DNA of 64,000 nucleotides from Phytophthora quininea (GCA_011947345.1 JAAVTG010000179.1:62001-126000); one strand, 5' to 3'; positions 1 to 11,335 are shown, counted from the stretch's first letter. Numbers and translations are program-made. The notes: generated by a model not told the origin, from the sequence alone.

Positions 1-1859
1 GACGCTGAATGCAAGGAAGTGCCACATCCTTCGCGAAGAGGTTGATTATCTAGGATTCACGTTAACGCCAACTGGAATTCAACCACAGCGTAAGAAAGTG
101 GAAGCCATCCAGCAGATAGCAGAGCCCAAGAACAAAAAGAGCTCCGACGCTTCCTGGGCATGATCTCTTACTACAGAGAAATGATCCCGAATAAGTCCGC
201 AGTCACAAAGAGGTTGAATTGACTCACCTCCAAGAACGTGCCATTCACCTGGACACTGGAAGATGCAGCCGCCTTTCGCGAGATTAAAGCGGCCCTCGCC
301 AGAAGTGTTTGGTTAGCATTCCCGGACTACACTCGCAAGTTCCACATCTATGCGGATGCAAGCGGTGAGCAGATAGGTGGTGTGATTGTCCAAGGCAAGA
401 GGACTCTTGCGTGCTTTTCCCGATCAATGACCGACACTCAACGGAAGTACTCTACTATGGAGTCGGAGCTACTCTCCGTCGTCGAGATTCTCAGGGAGTA
501 TCGCACTATGCTCTTAGGATTTCCGATTATCATCCACACGGATCACAAAATCTTCTCTTCCCTCACGAGAACTCCCTGCGCGTCAAACGATGGAAGTTGC
601 TGGTCGAGGAATACCGACTCTCCATCGAGTACGTCCCTGGCGTACAAAATATCGGTGCTGATGCATTCTCACGCCTGAAATATGACTACGTGAAACAAGT
701 AACTGATGAAGAATTACTCGCAGTGGAAAAAGAAGAAATCGCAATCGATGGATCTGTGTTGAAGGCGCATCAACTGAAGGACGATACCTGCAAAGCGGTT
801 ATCACTCGCTTGGAATCTAGAACAGCAGATCCTGGTTACAGCATGCGCCCGGCGCTAGGAGCTGTGTTGCTTCACTTCAAGAAGCGTGTCGTTGTTCCCC
901 AATCGCTGCGGAACGATTTAGTGGAGCTTTACCATGATTATCTTTTGCATCCTGGAGGAGAAAAGCAATTTCAGACGATGGGCACATTCTGGTGGCCCGC
1001 TATGGAGAAGGACGTCAAAGATTTCGTGAAGAAGTGCCTCCAGTGTAAGCGCGCAAAGCTCCACGGTGGCAAGCAACACTACGGACACCTTCCTCCCACG
1101 CCTGCAACAAACAATGATCGTCCGTTCGATGTTGTTCACGTCGACCTACTGGGACCTATTGCAGAAGACTTTTATTGCTTGACGATGATCGAGCAGCAAT
1201 TTCGCTGGCTCGAAGTGATAATCCAGAAAGGGAAAACTTCCGCCACGACAGCAGTCAGCTTCGAACGTGTGTGGCTGTGTCGCTACCCGAGGCCTAAGTA
1301 CGTAGTCCATGACCTTGGGACCGAATTCACCGGCGACGAATTTCAACTCTTGCTGATGACGATGGCAATCAAGGACAAGCGTATCACTGCTAAAAATCCG
1401 CAAGCAAACGCGATCTGTGAACGTGTGCACCTAGAGATCATGAATATTCTCCGTGCTCGCCCGGATCTGAAAGACCAACTCGACGTGGCTCTAGACTACG
1501 CTGCCTATTCAATTCGCGCTAGTTACCATTCGGTCCTGAGAGCGTCGCCTGCACAACTCTTATTCGGCGAGGACATGATCACCAGGCAATTGCATTTTGC
1601 CAACTGGAGTTTTCTCTCCAAGCAGCGATTTACAGCTATCATGCAAGACAACGAGCGGGAAAATATGAAGCGCATCGAGCATTTCTACCGTGTCGGAGAC
1701 CAAGTTATGCTTCGCATTCCAGCCCGTGAGCGGTGCAAGACAGATCCAGTTTCCAAGGGACCATTCATGATCAAACAAGTGTTCGACAATGGCACTGTTC
1801 TACTGGACACCGGGACGACGGAGTATCGTGCAAATATCCATCGGATCTTCCCGTGTTAA
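1..1859 (+). pseudogene. Ty3/gypsy pol, 3' part (RT end, RNase H, integrase)
   Basis: This is the C-terminal half of a gypsy polyprotein, cut by the left edge of the window. The first 160 bases read as the end of a reverse transcriptase (VDYLGFTLTPTGIQP). The RNase H follows at 238-550 (IYADASGEQIGG, TMESELLSVVEIL, IHTDHK). From about 660 to 1859 there is an integrase with an HHCC zinc-binding module (H and C residues around 950-1060), a DD35E core (HVDLLGP, VHDLGTEF, NAICERVHLEI) and a short C-terminal tail. The frame changes near 140-160 and again near 550, and a TGA interrupts the frame just before 238, so this copy is dead. The stop at 1857-1859 lies 21 bases before the polypurine tract, as expected for the end of pol. 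Confidence 0.9.
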
Positions 1860-1880
1860 ACACCGATGACAAGCATCCTG

Positions 1881-1894
1881 GCTTTGGGGGAGAA
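1881..1894 (+). other. Polypurine tract of the gypsy element
   Basis: The run gctttgggggagaa lies directly before a TGACAACC sequence that looks like the start of a 3' LTR. Its position just after the pol stop supports the call. Confidence 0.65.
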
Positions 1895-2067
1895 TGACAA
1901 CCCCTCGACGTTACCGCCTGTCCTCAACGCGAGTGACTCTTCACAAGTCTGCTTGGGTGCGCCTTGACTGGTTGCCAAGCGGCCTCGCAGACGCTTCATG
2001 TAGTTAGGCTAAGCCAGGATCAATCTCAGTTCTCTTTTCTCCTTCTCGAACTCAAGTGGCTTTGGCA
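1895..2067 (+). repeat. Putative 3' LTR of the gypsy element, right border uncertain
   Basis: It starts TGACAACC after the polypurine tract. The right border is placed near 2067 because kinase-like coding sequence on the minus strand resumes there. No second LTR is in the window for comparison, so the end could be wrong by tens of bases. Confidence 0.45.
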
Positions 2068-2178
2068 AGTCCATGAGAAAGTTGAGCGTGGCCTCGTTCT
2101 GGAACGCATACCGCAGCCTCCCATGGAGGAGTAATACACGTCTTGCAAGATACGTCGCTCTGTCTTGGTGTACTGCAT

Positions 2179-2250
2179 GGTAGAATATTTCGCGGGTCGG
2201 TTGCGGACTTGATCAGGGTCAGGGAACAGAGTTTACCAGGTTGCAATTGT
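2179..2250 (+). repeat. Left terminal inverted repeat of the MULE
   Basis: Pairs with 4590-4659. Flanked on the left by the target duplication GTACTGCAT at 2170-2178. Confidence 0.88.
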
Positions 2251-2508
2251 CATATTGTCTGACCAAATGAATCTGACCCACAAAATATGTAAACGCGGGC
2301 TTAGTAGAACACTACTCTTTAGACTTAAATTACGTACAATATGCGAGTGGAGCAGCTGTTAAACCTTGTGGCTGATTCATTAAAACGCCACTATTTATCC
2401 CTAATTACTAGCATATGATAATTTCTCAGATAGTGCTCTAGTTGAGCGTTTGGGGCCACTTTCGGGTCTGGCACCATTTCACTCTACAACTTTCCTCGTG
2501 CGTCATCC

Positions 2509-3920
2509 ATGAGCGACCCGGAGGAAGTCACACCATTCCGACCAACAATTCATTGGAAAGGGTTTCAACTGATCAAGTGCTACACATCCGACGTCAAGAC
2601 AACTTATCGCTGCAGTTTTTATCGTCGCGGATGCAAGGCAAAACTCGATGTTCGCACCGACGGCGCTGTCGTGGAGAAACCGCTCCCACACACCTGCGCT
2701 TCTCAGGCTGCTATGCGGCATACCGCACAAAGTGCGCCAGAAGTGATTGAGATTTCTAATGACTCAGAAAATGGCGAATCATCGACTTCGACTGTGACCT
2801 TTCAAGATGTGAGTCAGCAAATGGCTGAAGAGACAGACAAGATAGCGATTCTACGGATGGCACTCACGCCGTCACAGGTCTGGGATCTCGTGCGTGACGA
2901 GTTTACAGTTAACGCTGTTACAAGAGGATTGACCAGGGATCAAGTCATCAGTGGGGTCTACCGTGCCCGAAATCGTCATTTCGGTGGCTCAATCATTGGA
3001 CAAGTTGAAGTGCCGCCGCTCTCACGTGCGCGAGACGGCTCTATCTTTTCCAGTTCAACTTCACGTAGGCCGGAGAAGATGGTCCTGAACGCGTCATCGG
3101 CTGGGGTCATACCGCTCTCATCCGACTTCTGAGCTACGACATGTCACTGTTTATAGATGGAACATTTTACTGTGTTCCAGCACCATTTTACCAGTGTCTG
3201 ATCGTGATGGTGTACGATCGCGCGTCGAGATGCTACGCTCGCTGTCTCTACGTCCTGTCGAGTGGCAAGACGGAGTGGAGCTATTGGCACTGCCTGCATC
3301 GTGTCCAGGTCACCACCGGAATGAACATGCAACCAGGGACAATCACCTGGGATTTTGAGCGGGCGCTTATCAACGCTGTCAAGGACCAATTTCCAGACAC
3401 CACAATTGTCGGTTGCCTGTTTCATTTTAAACAGGCAATTCGTCGAAGGATGCAAAATCTTCGCATGCCCACAGAGGAAATTGCAACGGCAATGAGTCGT
3501 GGTATGCTGGATGTGCTTACGGTTCTCCCTCATAGTCAAATCGATCCACGAGGGATTGACTACGTTGTGAAACGTATCAAGACGTCATTAACAGGAAGAG
3601 GACACACGTACAGCGAGGACAAGTGGGCAGATTTCTGGGTGTACTTTCGGCGCACGTGGATTGAACTTTTTCCACCCACATTTTGGAATGTCCGCGGAAT
3701 TAATCGACAGATCATCAACCGCACGAACAACCCTTTGGAAAGATACAACAGAGAGCTCAACGCTGAGTTTCCCAACCGCCGGCCCAACCTCGCGACATTT
3801 GTCGGAGTTCTTGAGCGGCATGCGCAGCACTTCGTCTCACTGCTACACGACATCACCCGTGGACGAGCACGACCTCCACCTCACGGTACATACTGCTTGC
3901 CGTCCGACTTTTCCCTGTGA
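2509..3920 (+). pseudogene. MULE transposase, one frameshift
   Basis: This is the transposase of the surrounding MULE, which would cut and paste the element using its inverted ends. The N-terminal part (2509-2710) has a FLYWCH/WRKY-like zinc finger pattern with C, C, H and C residues in CYTSDVKTTYRCSFYRRGC and LPHTC. The catalytic part (3141-3920) has FIDGTFY, TWDFERAL, the C-x2-H signature in GCLFHFKQAI, and NNPLERYNREL, fitting the D-D-E core of MULE transposases. The two parts are in different frames and the shift lies between about 3060 and 3130. In the downstream frame the reading is open before the ATG at 3141, so that ATG is not a real start. One indel is the only clear break. Confidence 0.88.
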
Positions 3921-4589
3921 CTGATTCCAGTACATTGGAAATCAGCAGACTTGATTGCTTAAATCTTTCATTTTGTATAAGTACAGCTCAATTCATAGTT
4001 AGGCAGAAGACTCAGGATTTTACCGGGGTTTTGTCCTGAGGTCTAACAATAAAAAAACAAGTTGAAAAGCATTTAAAATGTTCAGGTCGTAATGTACTTA
4101 TTTAACTTAGATGTTTTTCTTGAAATACCTTGTCGAGTTGAAGTTTGAGTCACGTCATGGGCTACTACCACAAAAGGTTTTAGTAAAGTAACAATGAAAA
4201 AGTTGCTCGCGTCATTCTAGCCCACATCGTTCTCGTGTACCTTACCTTCGCCCTGTCATCGACTCACAACTGGGTTGGTTACATCAGGATTACCGTATGG
4301 ATGAACAGAACGGACCTTGGCGGACGGACGAGCGACGAACCTTACGTGAAGATTGGACGCGGAGGGGTTTGAATCCTTAACCATCTGCTTGGAAATGCTG
4401 AGCTAGTCGAGTTTGACAGCATGTTGCATCGTTTTAGACCGGTATACACATCTTTTGATACTGCATAGTCAGACGAAAGGATTAGGCAACTCTATAGTTA
4501 GATGCTAAAAATTAGCATGCTTAATGGAATAACAGGCGCTGCACTCGTTATTTTTCGGGTCAGGGTCCTGATCACGAGGACTATATCAC
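3921..4589. other. MULE 3' non-coding interior
   Basis: AT-rich, with no recognisable gene. It holds a weak tRNA-like stretch on the minus strand near 4425-4360 that does not have tRNA spacing. Confidence 0.5.
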
Positions 4590-4659
4590 AATTGCAACCT
4601 AATAAACTCTGTTCCCTGATCCTGATCAAGTCCGCAACCGACCCGCAAAATAGGTACCC
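4590..4659 (-). repeat. Right terminal inverted repeat of the MULE
   Basis: Inverted copy of 2179-2250, followed by GTACTGCAT at 4660-4668. Confidence 0.88.
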
Positions 4660-5041
4660 GTACTGCATCTGGTTCTTGCCAAACACAGCAGCCTTCTTGA
4701 TGACCTTCATCGAAGATATTTTGACTTGCTCGCCACCTGAAGCGGCCGCAATCTGCTGTGGAATCATTCACATGGCCATCATCGTGCGCGAACTCAATAA
4801 TCGTGCTCCTTAATGCTGCTGCGGAACCTTTCTTCAAACCAACCGCACCTTACCGAAGGTACCCGACCATACGAAACAGATCGAAGTCGTCGATGGTGAG
4901 GAAGTCACTCCAGCTCCCGTTCATCATTGCCAACGACCGTATCGTACACGAACTCCATAGGCGGCCGCGAAGAAGGCATTGCGACGTGGTACAAACGCTG
5001 GATGGGCTTCCAGAGTCATTGTCGTCCCTAACGTCGTGCAT

Positions 5042-5860
5042 GTTGCAGAGGAAAACTACTACAGCGCCGAAGGCAGGTTAGTAAGGCGAAAAGCTTCACA
5101 AGGAGTAGAGGGGCTGGGTCGAGAGCAGCAACTTGCTCGGCGGCTCAGCGAGGCGCGCTGCGCCTGCTCCTCCACTGTACCCTCGCAACCTGTTTCAATC
5201 TATTGCTGCTTAACGTCTAACTGCTTCTTGTCCACAGTTTCCTGACGACAGCGTCCTGATCGCATCCGTTGCCCAGACGCAATTGTGCTCTGGTTGCAAC
5301 TTTATTGGCACCATCGCAGGCAGCCCTTGGATATCTCTGTACGTGTGTGTGCTCAGCACACTGCACACTACTGCAACTATACCTCACAGGCATCCCAAGG
5401 AGGCCATCCAGGTCCTCTCACTCAAGTCTGCTGTAGCTCCAATAGTGCGTTTATACGAAGCTCACGAACGGCGCGGTGCTGAAATTCATATGGAGTTGGC
5501 GATACTAAAACCTGAAACCCGTATCCATCACTTCCCTTGTTGGCAGGACCTTCGTTCGCGATCTCGCACGGGCTTGTAGGGACGCAAATGCAGCCAAATC
5601 TTGTCAGTTGCGGCGCACTTGGCCAATTCGAAGAGCGCGATGACGGTGAGGATGGCGTTGTTGTCACCGCTCGTCCTGCACTCGCTCTGGCATGCGTCTC
5701 CAGACTTTGCTTGTGTTTGTGTGGTCACGAATGTAAATAATAACGTCGAGCTGTGGCCTTTTTCTACATTGCTCAGTACTATTAACTACTAAGCAAAAGT
5801 TATTAAGCGTTAGTTAACACTATTAACAGTTAAGATCGCGCTAAGAATCCACCCTAGTCT
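5042..5860. other. No confident gene; possible 5' part of the broken kinase gene
   Basis: Minus-strand frames here stay open for 60-80 codons (5422-5667, for example), and the strand and position would suit upstream exons of the kinase pseudogene. I see no domain that proves this. Confidence 0.3.
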
Positions 5861-5867
5861 CCTGAGA

Positions 5868-6028
5868 AAATGGAAAAATACCTCAATGCGAAGAAATACG
5901 GCGACAACGAGGCGCTCGCTAAATTTATGAAGACGTACAAACGTATGCAAGCCAAAGCCAAGGGTAAGGATACTGCTGCTGCTCCTGCCGCCGCTGCCGG
6001 TGGTACCCGACGCTGGTGGTTTTGGTAG
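5868..6028 (+). pseudogene. RXLR effector C-terminal remnant
   Basis: A short frame reads MEKYLNAKKYGDNEALAKFM, then a lysine-rich and alanine-rich tail, and stops at 6028. Its residue pattern (Y-L-N-x-K-K, F-M-x-x-Y-K-x-M, then KGKD and poly-Ala) matches the C-terminal WY-type tail of the effector pseudogene at 7710-8223. No signal peptide or RXLR motif precedes it. The sequence 5970-6165, which continues past the stop, has an inverted copy at 61915-62115. Confidence 0.6.
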
Positions 6029-6214
6029 GAGCAAACTCAACAGCGCGGTTTGTCTACAAAGGTATTTCCTAGACAAACACGTTTTAGCTTTTTCATGGCT
6101 GTTTTTACTCTAGTTGTATATTCCGAATAAGATGAGTTAAATGAAGTTTTAATCCACCAGGAAAGTAGTAAAGTGGTATTCCGAAAACAATGCATCACAT
6201 GTGGACTTCGTGAT

Positions 6215-6474
6215 GGGCCTCCTGGTGGTCCAGTGGGTTGTACATAGAACTCATGAAGTTCATCCCTCCGGTTGGGGTTCGAGTCCCTGCGGAAGCTGCC
6301 GGGCCGAGGGCTTACAGAAAACATCCAGAAGAAAGGAAATGGTTAACTTCACATTCAAATATCCCATTCAAATTCAATCATCATTCAACAGATCAGATTT
6401 CAGAATAGCAAATACCCCCAACCATAAGAACAATCAGAAAACAAGTTAAGCATCTGAATCAGCTAAAAAAAAAT
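6215..6474 (+). mobile_element. tRNA-derived SINE, copy 1
   Basis: The head carries an RNA polymerase III A box TGGTCCAGTGGG (6226-6237) and a B box GGTTCGAGTCC (6276-6286), both exact matches to consensus, 38 bases apart. The body is shared almost base for base with 48801-49010, and the 3' end (about 6418-6465) again with 61509-61566. It ends in an A-rich tail (6463-6474). It makes no protein and would depend on another element's reverse transcriptase. Confidence 0.85.
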
Positions 6475-6930
6475 AATACTCGGATTCATATGGCTTTATT
6501 GTGATGGTATTGACTACCTAAGTGACTTGCTTCGACATCGTTTCGTTTCGTTTCGAAGTGAGGTACATTGGTGTCACTTAAACTATGTCTAACGACTTCT
6601 GATGCCCGTACCAGCAACGCCCTTTTCGTCGTTGCTGTCATCCCTGGAGTCGATCAGATCTGCCCCAGAGTCCTCCTCACACCCTTACACGGTGTCAGAA
6701 GCGGCATCCGAGAAAGCTTCATTCGAATTATTTGCAATCCAATGTCCAATATCGGGTAACTCTCACGGATAGATAGGGTATCACCTTCAGACGAGAAACC
6801 CGCTGAACAGTTAATCCATTCATTTTCCTCCAATGTCCAATATCGGCTCGCATGTGGGCTAGCGCCTTGTTCCAGTATGAATTTATAGTCGACCCCAAAG
6901 GGGGACTTGCTTCGACATCACCGCGGCCAA
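6475..6930. other. No gene seen
   Basis: Holds a short (TTTCG)n run at 6540-6556. It also has two direct duplicates: gacttgcttcgacatc near 6526 and 6904, and tccaatgtccaatatcgg near 6738 and 6830. Confidence 0.4.
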
Positions 6931-6939
6931 TTCTTCTTT

Positions 6940-7260
6940 GACACACTTAACGCCACCAACGATCATTCGAGAAATCGTCTGCTTCGTACTACAAGACCGA
7001 AGACATGGAGGAGCGAGCTTTCATGTAAAGATCGGGAACATAAAGCGCCCAGCTAACAACAAGTCGTCGTGGCAAGCAAGGCCCCAGCAAAGGCCACGAA
7101 GACGTCTGCATTGAAAGAATACAATGTTCTCAGGCCAAGGCAAAGCAAGCATAGATGCTTGATCGGCAAGAAATGGGGCCCTGTCAAAAGATGGGCTAGG
7201 CGACGCAGCTCGACATAGCACAAAACGAGATTACTTACTACTTCTACAAGCTCACCGACA
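6940..7260 (+). pseudogene. RXLR effector remnant (RLLR and EER motifs, frameshifted)
   Basis: The bases cgtctgcttcgt at 6976-6987 encode RLLR, and gaggagcga at 7008-7016 encodes EER, 20 bases on but in another frame. RXLR plus EER about 10-20 residues apart is the host-translocation signature of secreted Phytophthora effectors. No clean signal peptide is visible upstream, and the downstream frames are short and stop-ridden. The 17-mer around RLLR recurs at 9936-9952, so the two remnants are probably related. Confidence 0.45.
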
Positions 7261-7700
7261 AGACCGGTCCGAAAGGTGGCTTAGCGCATTTAGTTATGAA
7301 AGAATGTGAAGAAACGTCGGCTTTTTTAATGAGGTGCACGACAGAACTACTTGGATGGAAGTGGCTTGGCTTGGTGAAACCTCATCGCAGGAGCATAAAG
7401 CAACCGATTAACAAACTACTAACTACTACAACCGAAGCTAGAAAGTGTCGCTTCTTCACTTACACTTCTCGATGAATCCAAGCTGCGCTGCTGCAGCAAG
7501 ACCCGGCGAATTAGCGTGTGGCATTACCCACAGATCTCCATCTGTACCATAGAATACAGGGGGCTGCAGACTGGACAAGACTTGCTACATCGTCATACAT
7601 GTAGCTATCAAAAGTGCTAACTTGTTTCCATGAAAGCAAGAATGCATTGCACGTTCAGTACCAATTACACTGCTGGGCTTGTTGAAACTCTTTTCCAGGC
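7261..7700. other. No gene seen
   Basis: Short frames only. This may hold the decayed tail of the effector remnant just upstream and the 3' flank of the effector on the opposite strand. Confidence 0.35.
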
Positions 7701-7709
7701 ACGAACTTA

Positions 7710-8223
7710 AGCCGCCTTCGCTTTCGCAGCAGCAGCGGCATCCTTTCCTTTGGCGTACATACCCTTGTACATCTCCATAAATTTAGAGATTTTCGGGTCG
7801 TTGCCCAATTTCTTCACGTTGAGGAATTCGCCAACTCTATCAGGAGACCACCCCTTACCGATAAATTGAGCAGCCAGCTTTGCATTCTTAGCCTCCACCG
7901 CGGCAGCCTTGGCTGTTTCTTGTGCGGACTTCTTCGCGGCTGCTTGGCCCTCTTTAGCCGCTTTTTTTTAATCTTAGCAGCGGCCTTAGCCTCGTTTGCC
8001 GCCTTGATCTCGCTGTTCGCCGCACGCTTCATCCTCCACAGCTCCAAATGGTTGAGACCAAACGCTCGCTCGTCGCCCTTATCATTGATGTTGTCGCCTT
8101 GGGCATTACGAAGCAGGCGCGTACTCGATTGCTGGTCGACAGCGGTAACGGATTGGCCGTGACGGTGTCGAAGCAAGCCAGCACGACCATCGAAGCCAAC
8201 AGGAGGAGGCAATGAGGACGCAT
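7710..8223 (-). pseudogene. RXLR effector pseudogene, signal peptide to WY-like C-terminus
   Basis: Proposed start: the minus-strand ATG at 8223, opening MRPHCLLLLASMVVLACF, a good secretion signal. After a one-base shift near 8125-8140 the frame carries RLLR (8119-8108) and the dEER-type motif DERA (8074-8063), followed by GLNHLELWRMKR. A run of eight A/T bases near 7962-7970 shifts the frame again into the C-terminal part, which contains GKGWSPDRVGEFLNVKK and an aromatic-rich WY-like helix and stops at 7707. Intact length would be about 170 residues, usual for small RXLR proteins. Such proteins are secreted by the pathogen and act inside host plant cells. This copy is dead by two frameshifts, although the second lies in a homopolymer and could be a sequencing error. 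Confidence 0.75.
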
Positions 8224-9800
8224 CGGTCGCAGATCGGTTGTTGGGAGGTCAGGTGCGAGCGGATTCAGAACTGAGCTGCCGGTGTTCACGAGCACATTGC
8301 GAAGCCTATCATCGTTTTCTTCAGGATGGGAATCCTCACTGACTGTAACTAGAACACAGTCTACAGCTCTTTGGGAAATGCATCCGATATCTATTCGACC
8401 GAATACAGCACTAAACCTGCTACAGTACCGGTAGTATTAATATTTACAATGCAAATCCTGTGACCAATCAAGTGATGCGTAACGTTTGTTTACGAGACGT
8501 TCCATGTCCTCCACTCATCATGTGCTCTCTCCAAAGAAAGACGAAAGAACGTCGGCAGGCTCGGATCTGTCAGCACCGCTCAATTCCGTGTCGGTTTCTG
8601 GTTTGGCGATCGCAATGCCTCGACAGATAGCGGCTTGACTATTGCGAGCTTTTTACGGTAAATTTCGGCCCCAGCCTCAAACAGAAGCCCGCATTGCGGT
8701 CGAGGACCTGTACTACGGGCCGTAGAAAGTGGCTCACACCGGATACACATCGCTGGACTCCACAACGAACGAGCCTAGATTCCATAGCAACTCAAGGCGT
8801 GTACTATTCCCCATGACACGGAACAGCCACGCCCTCGAGGTGCCCTTGGGAGGGCTGGGGGTCTTGGGGCCGCACCTTCGCTCGATCACTTGTCTGCGTG
8901 CTCCGCACACGGATCTTAAAAATCGTTGGGAACGAGTAGTGCTGTTTGTCATCCGCAAACTTGGCGTTTGTGGAAAACGCCTACTGGTACTTTGACGAAA
9001 CTGGGATCTCTCAGCTATGGTTTCATGGGAAAATAGCAACTGGGCATTTACAATTGTTTGTATTAAAGCGAATCCTCTCCTGACTCGGTGACGCCTGAAG
9101 CGTGTACTGGTAGGTATTCGTTCGCTGTTTACGAAGTTGTACGGTTGAGCTTACATGTATTAACGCTCACTTTCGACAGCTGCGTCTTCAAGCAGATGGA
9201 CTTCCGAATTTGTTCCCGTGGCTACAGTACAGGTATTTGTAGTTTGGTTTGGCGACGGCGTGCATTTTTCTGTAGTCCTCTTCAGGTGCACACCCATCCG
9301 TCGACCAGCATCTAGGGAAAAACTATTCCAGCAACTGTTTTGTCAGCAGGAAAAAACTAATGCAATCGCTCTAGAGCAACACAATGTTTATTTCACTAAA
9401 GGACGAAGGCATGAACACCCAATCGTTCGATTCGGCAAGGTCTAAGAAAAGCTGCCAAAGTTTTAGGCCAGCCGGCGAGCGACACTCGTCCTCGCTGGCA
9501 GAGTTTCATTGCGCAGTGGGTTCGTTTCGGTTCGAGCGTCGCCGCCAGCAAGCCTCGCTTCAACAGCTCGACTCGGCTCTACGCTCGGCACGCTCGACGA
9601 ATTTCAACCCGCTCACCATCACTTTGGGGGCTGCCACTCGGCACCTTGCCTTACACGCAAGGAACCTCGTGCCTTCGGCCAATAACCGAAATGAACGTAT
9701 TTGCCCCCAATGCCTGTATTGATGAAGGAAATAGCTATTCTCCTGAGTGACAGCAATTGATGCATGTCTTATGTGGGGCTCATTTATGAAGTCGTCTCCA
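8224..9800. other. No gene recognised
   Basis: Only short overlapping frames on both strands. Base composition is mixed, and no inverted or long direct repeats were noticed. Confidence 0.4.
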
Positions 9801-9809
9801 TCATCAAGC

Positions 9810-9985
9810 TACTATCTTGGAAAACACGCGTTCGTACCTCATTGGGATGGTTTTGGTGACCCTGGTTGTTCGACACCTCACTGGCCAATTCATCTCCGGC
9901 ACTCTCACTTGGTGCCACCAACGAGCAATCAACTAAGCGTCTGCTTCGTACTACCAAAGTCATGCACTCTTGTGGCAAGGGAATT
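9810..9985 (+). pseudogene. RXLR effector N-terminal remnant
   Basis: A hydrophobic stretch is encoded by the frame from atggttttggtgaccctg (9848). In the neighbouring frame, after residues resembling the end of a signal peptide (FDTSLANSSPALSLG), cgtctgcttcgt at 9938-9949 encodes RLLR. No EER and no C-terminal domain follow. It shares the 17-mer around RLLR with the remnant at 6940-7260. Confidence 0.45.
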
Positions 9986-10860
9986 AGTACGTAAAATGAG
10001 TTGATTAACAATGTACCGGATTTCTCGCCTAAGTTGCTTTACCTCGTAGCCCCCATCAGATCTATCGTTGAGGAATCCAAAGGTCCAAAGGGTGTGTTGC
10101 TCTAGAGCGATAGCATTCTGGTTGTTTTGTTGTTCAACTTTGACGGCAAGAGTCTGGCTACTACCGGTACTGAAGAAGTAGTGTCAACAATCAGTTCGTG
10201 AGTCAAGTAAAGGTGATTGGGGAGGAGCATTCAAAATGTAACGTATTCGTGTTTTAGCATGACACGAATGGTCTGGTTGAATCTGCTTCAACTACGTCAT
10301 GCACCAGGACGTTCCTACGTCATAAATTTATCTTAGGATTAGCTGTAGAGAACCTAGGGCTCCAGTTAGTTCACTTCTCAATTCTACTTCCAGGGCCAAG
10401 GCGCCTCCTCCAGCTGCGCCACCGCCAGTCTCCGCCGTTCGCCGTCGCCGCCAAATCGTCGCCGCCGCCGTCTCGCCCCAACGCTCCTCGCCCGCGCTAC
10501 GTGTTACACAAAATCAAAAGCTCCGCTGATTACTGAATAGTAAAACTATGGATATGATCCTATTCTATGGCATTTCAAAACACCATCGACACCTTTAGTT
10601 CTGCTGTGCGAGCATTTTTCACCGAGGTACACGCTTGCAAATCGAGGCCCTAGCGTAATTTAAACTAAGAATTAGCGAGGCGGTAGCGAAAGACGTTAGT
10701 TAATGTAACCCAGACAGCGCCGCAATTCCTTGATCAGTACCACTCTCAGAATCGTGATGCTGTCCCCTTTAGAGCCAAACCACCAGAGCCGCTGCCTGCT
10801 ATTCAACCCGGAGGAGGTCGTAGCAAGAGGTGTCCTCCAGACACTTACTGTCTGTCGACT
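9986..10860. other. No gene recognised; Pro/Ala/Arg-rich patch
   Basis: A GC-rich patch at 10390-10500 would read as a Pro- and Arg-rich peptide and may be an exon scrap. The rest is low in coding signal. Confidence 0.3.
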
Positions 10861-10879
10861 CGCGCTCGAGTGACCCAGC

Positions 10880-11335
10880 CGGGCGCAACCAGACGTAGGT
10901 GCTAGTGAAGAAGCTGCACGAGCAGATACTTGATTTCAAGGACGGCATGATGGCGCAGACGACCTCATTTTCTACGTGGTAGACGCCTCGCTGTCGCTGG
11001 ACCTGCTCAACGTGGTGCTGGTCAATTGCCAGACGGCGTTGTGGTTGCCTGCTATTTCCTGTCTGTCAGGCAGGCTGACGACTCGACGGACACCTTCATT
11101 GAGTTCTACAGAAAGAGATGGGAGATGATGGCGCTGGCACCCCAGGCTCTCCGGAACTGAACCTCCCCGTTCACCTAGAAATTCCTCGCGGGCTTCCACC
11201 AACTTCTGGAGAAAGAGAAACTGGCGAACGATAAACCTCTACTTGGAGGTAATCATTTTCTGACAGCTACCCCTGAAAGTGCAGTCCTGCGTGCAGGTCT
11301 GGGACGACTACAAGCTGCTGTGATGAGCGGAGAGC
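10880..11335 (+). pseudogene. Unidentified decayed coding sequence
   Basis: Plus-strand frames read like real protein but shift repeatedly: KKLHEQILDFKDG near 10910-10945, LIFYVVDASLSLDLLNVVLV near 10965-11025, and FIEFYRKRWEMMALAPQALR near 11095-11155. I do not recognise the family. It is truncated exactly at the LTR that begins at 11336, so the large gypsy element probably inserted into it. Confidence 0.4.

Larger units (their letters stand above)
2179..4659 (+). mobile_element. MULE DNA transposon with TIRs and 9-bp target duplication
   Basis: The 2481-bp element starts GGTAGAATATTTCGCGGGTC and ends in the near-complement. The first about 70 bases (2179-2250) and last about 70 (4590-4659) are inverted repeats with about three mismatches over the core 56 bases. 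The 9-mer GTACTGCAT stands directly outside both ends (2170-2178 and 4660-4668). A 9-bp duplication is typical of Mutator-like elements. It encodes one MULE transposase and sits inside the kinase pseudogene. Confidence 0.9.
2068..5041 (-). pseudogene. AGC-type protein kinase pseudogene, interrupted by a MULE
   Basis: On the minus strand the stretch 5041-4670 reads TIDDFDLFRMVG, then after a one-base shift GTFGKVRLV (glycine-rich loop), then MKVIKKAAVFGKNQMQY, which matches the invariant-lysine strand of AGC kinases. The next block, YTKTERRILQDVYY and LRYAFQNEATLNFL, is the alpha-C to beta-5 region and lies at 2178-2068, on the far side of the transposon at 2179-4659. The two parts join in frame at a 9-bp duplicated target site. 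Frameshifts in the glycine-rich loop and near 2125 show the gene was already decaying or kept decaying after insertion. No C-terminal lobe is visible; it would fall where the gypsy LTR now lies. Family assignment is by motif only, and the exact subfamily is not resolved. Confidence 0.75.

Noticed and set aside
4360..4425. tRNA gene on the minus strand
   Set aside because: TAGCTCAG and a B-box-like GGATTCAAACC are present, but they are only about 32 bases apart and no acceptor stem pairs. At most an old SINE scrap.
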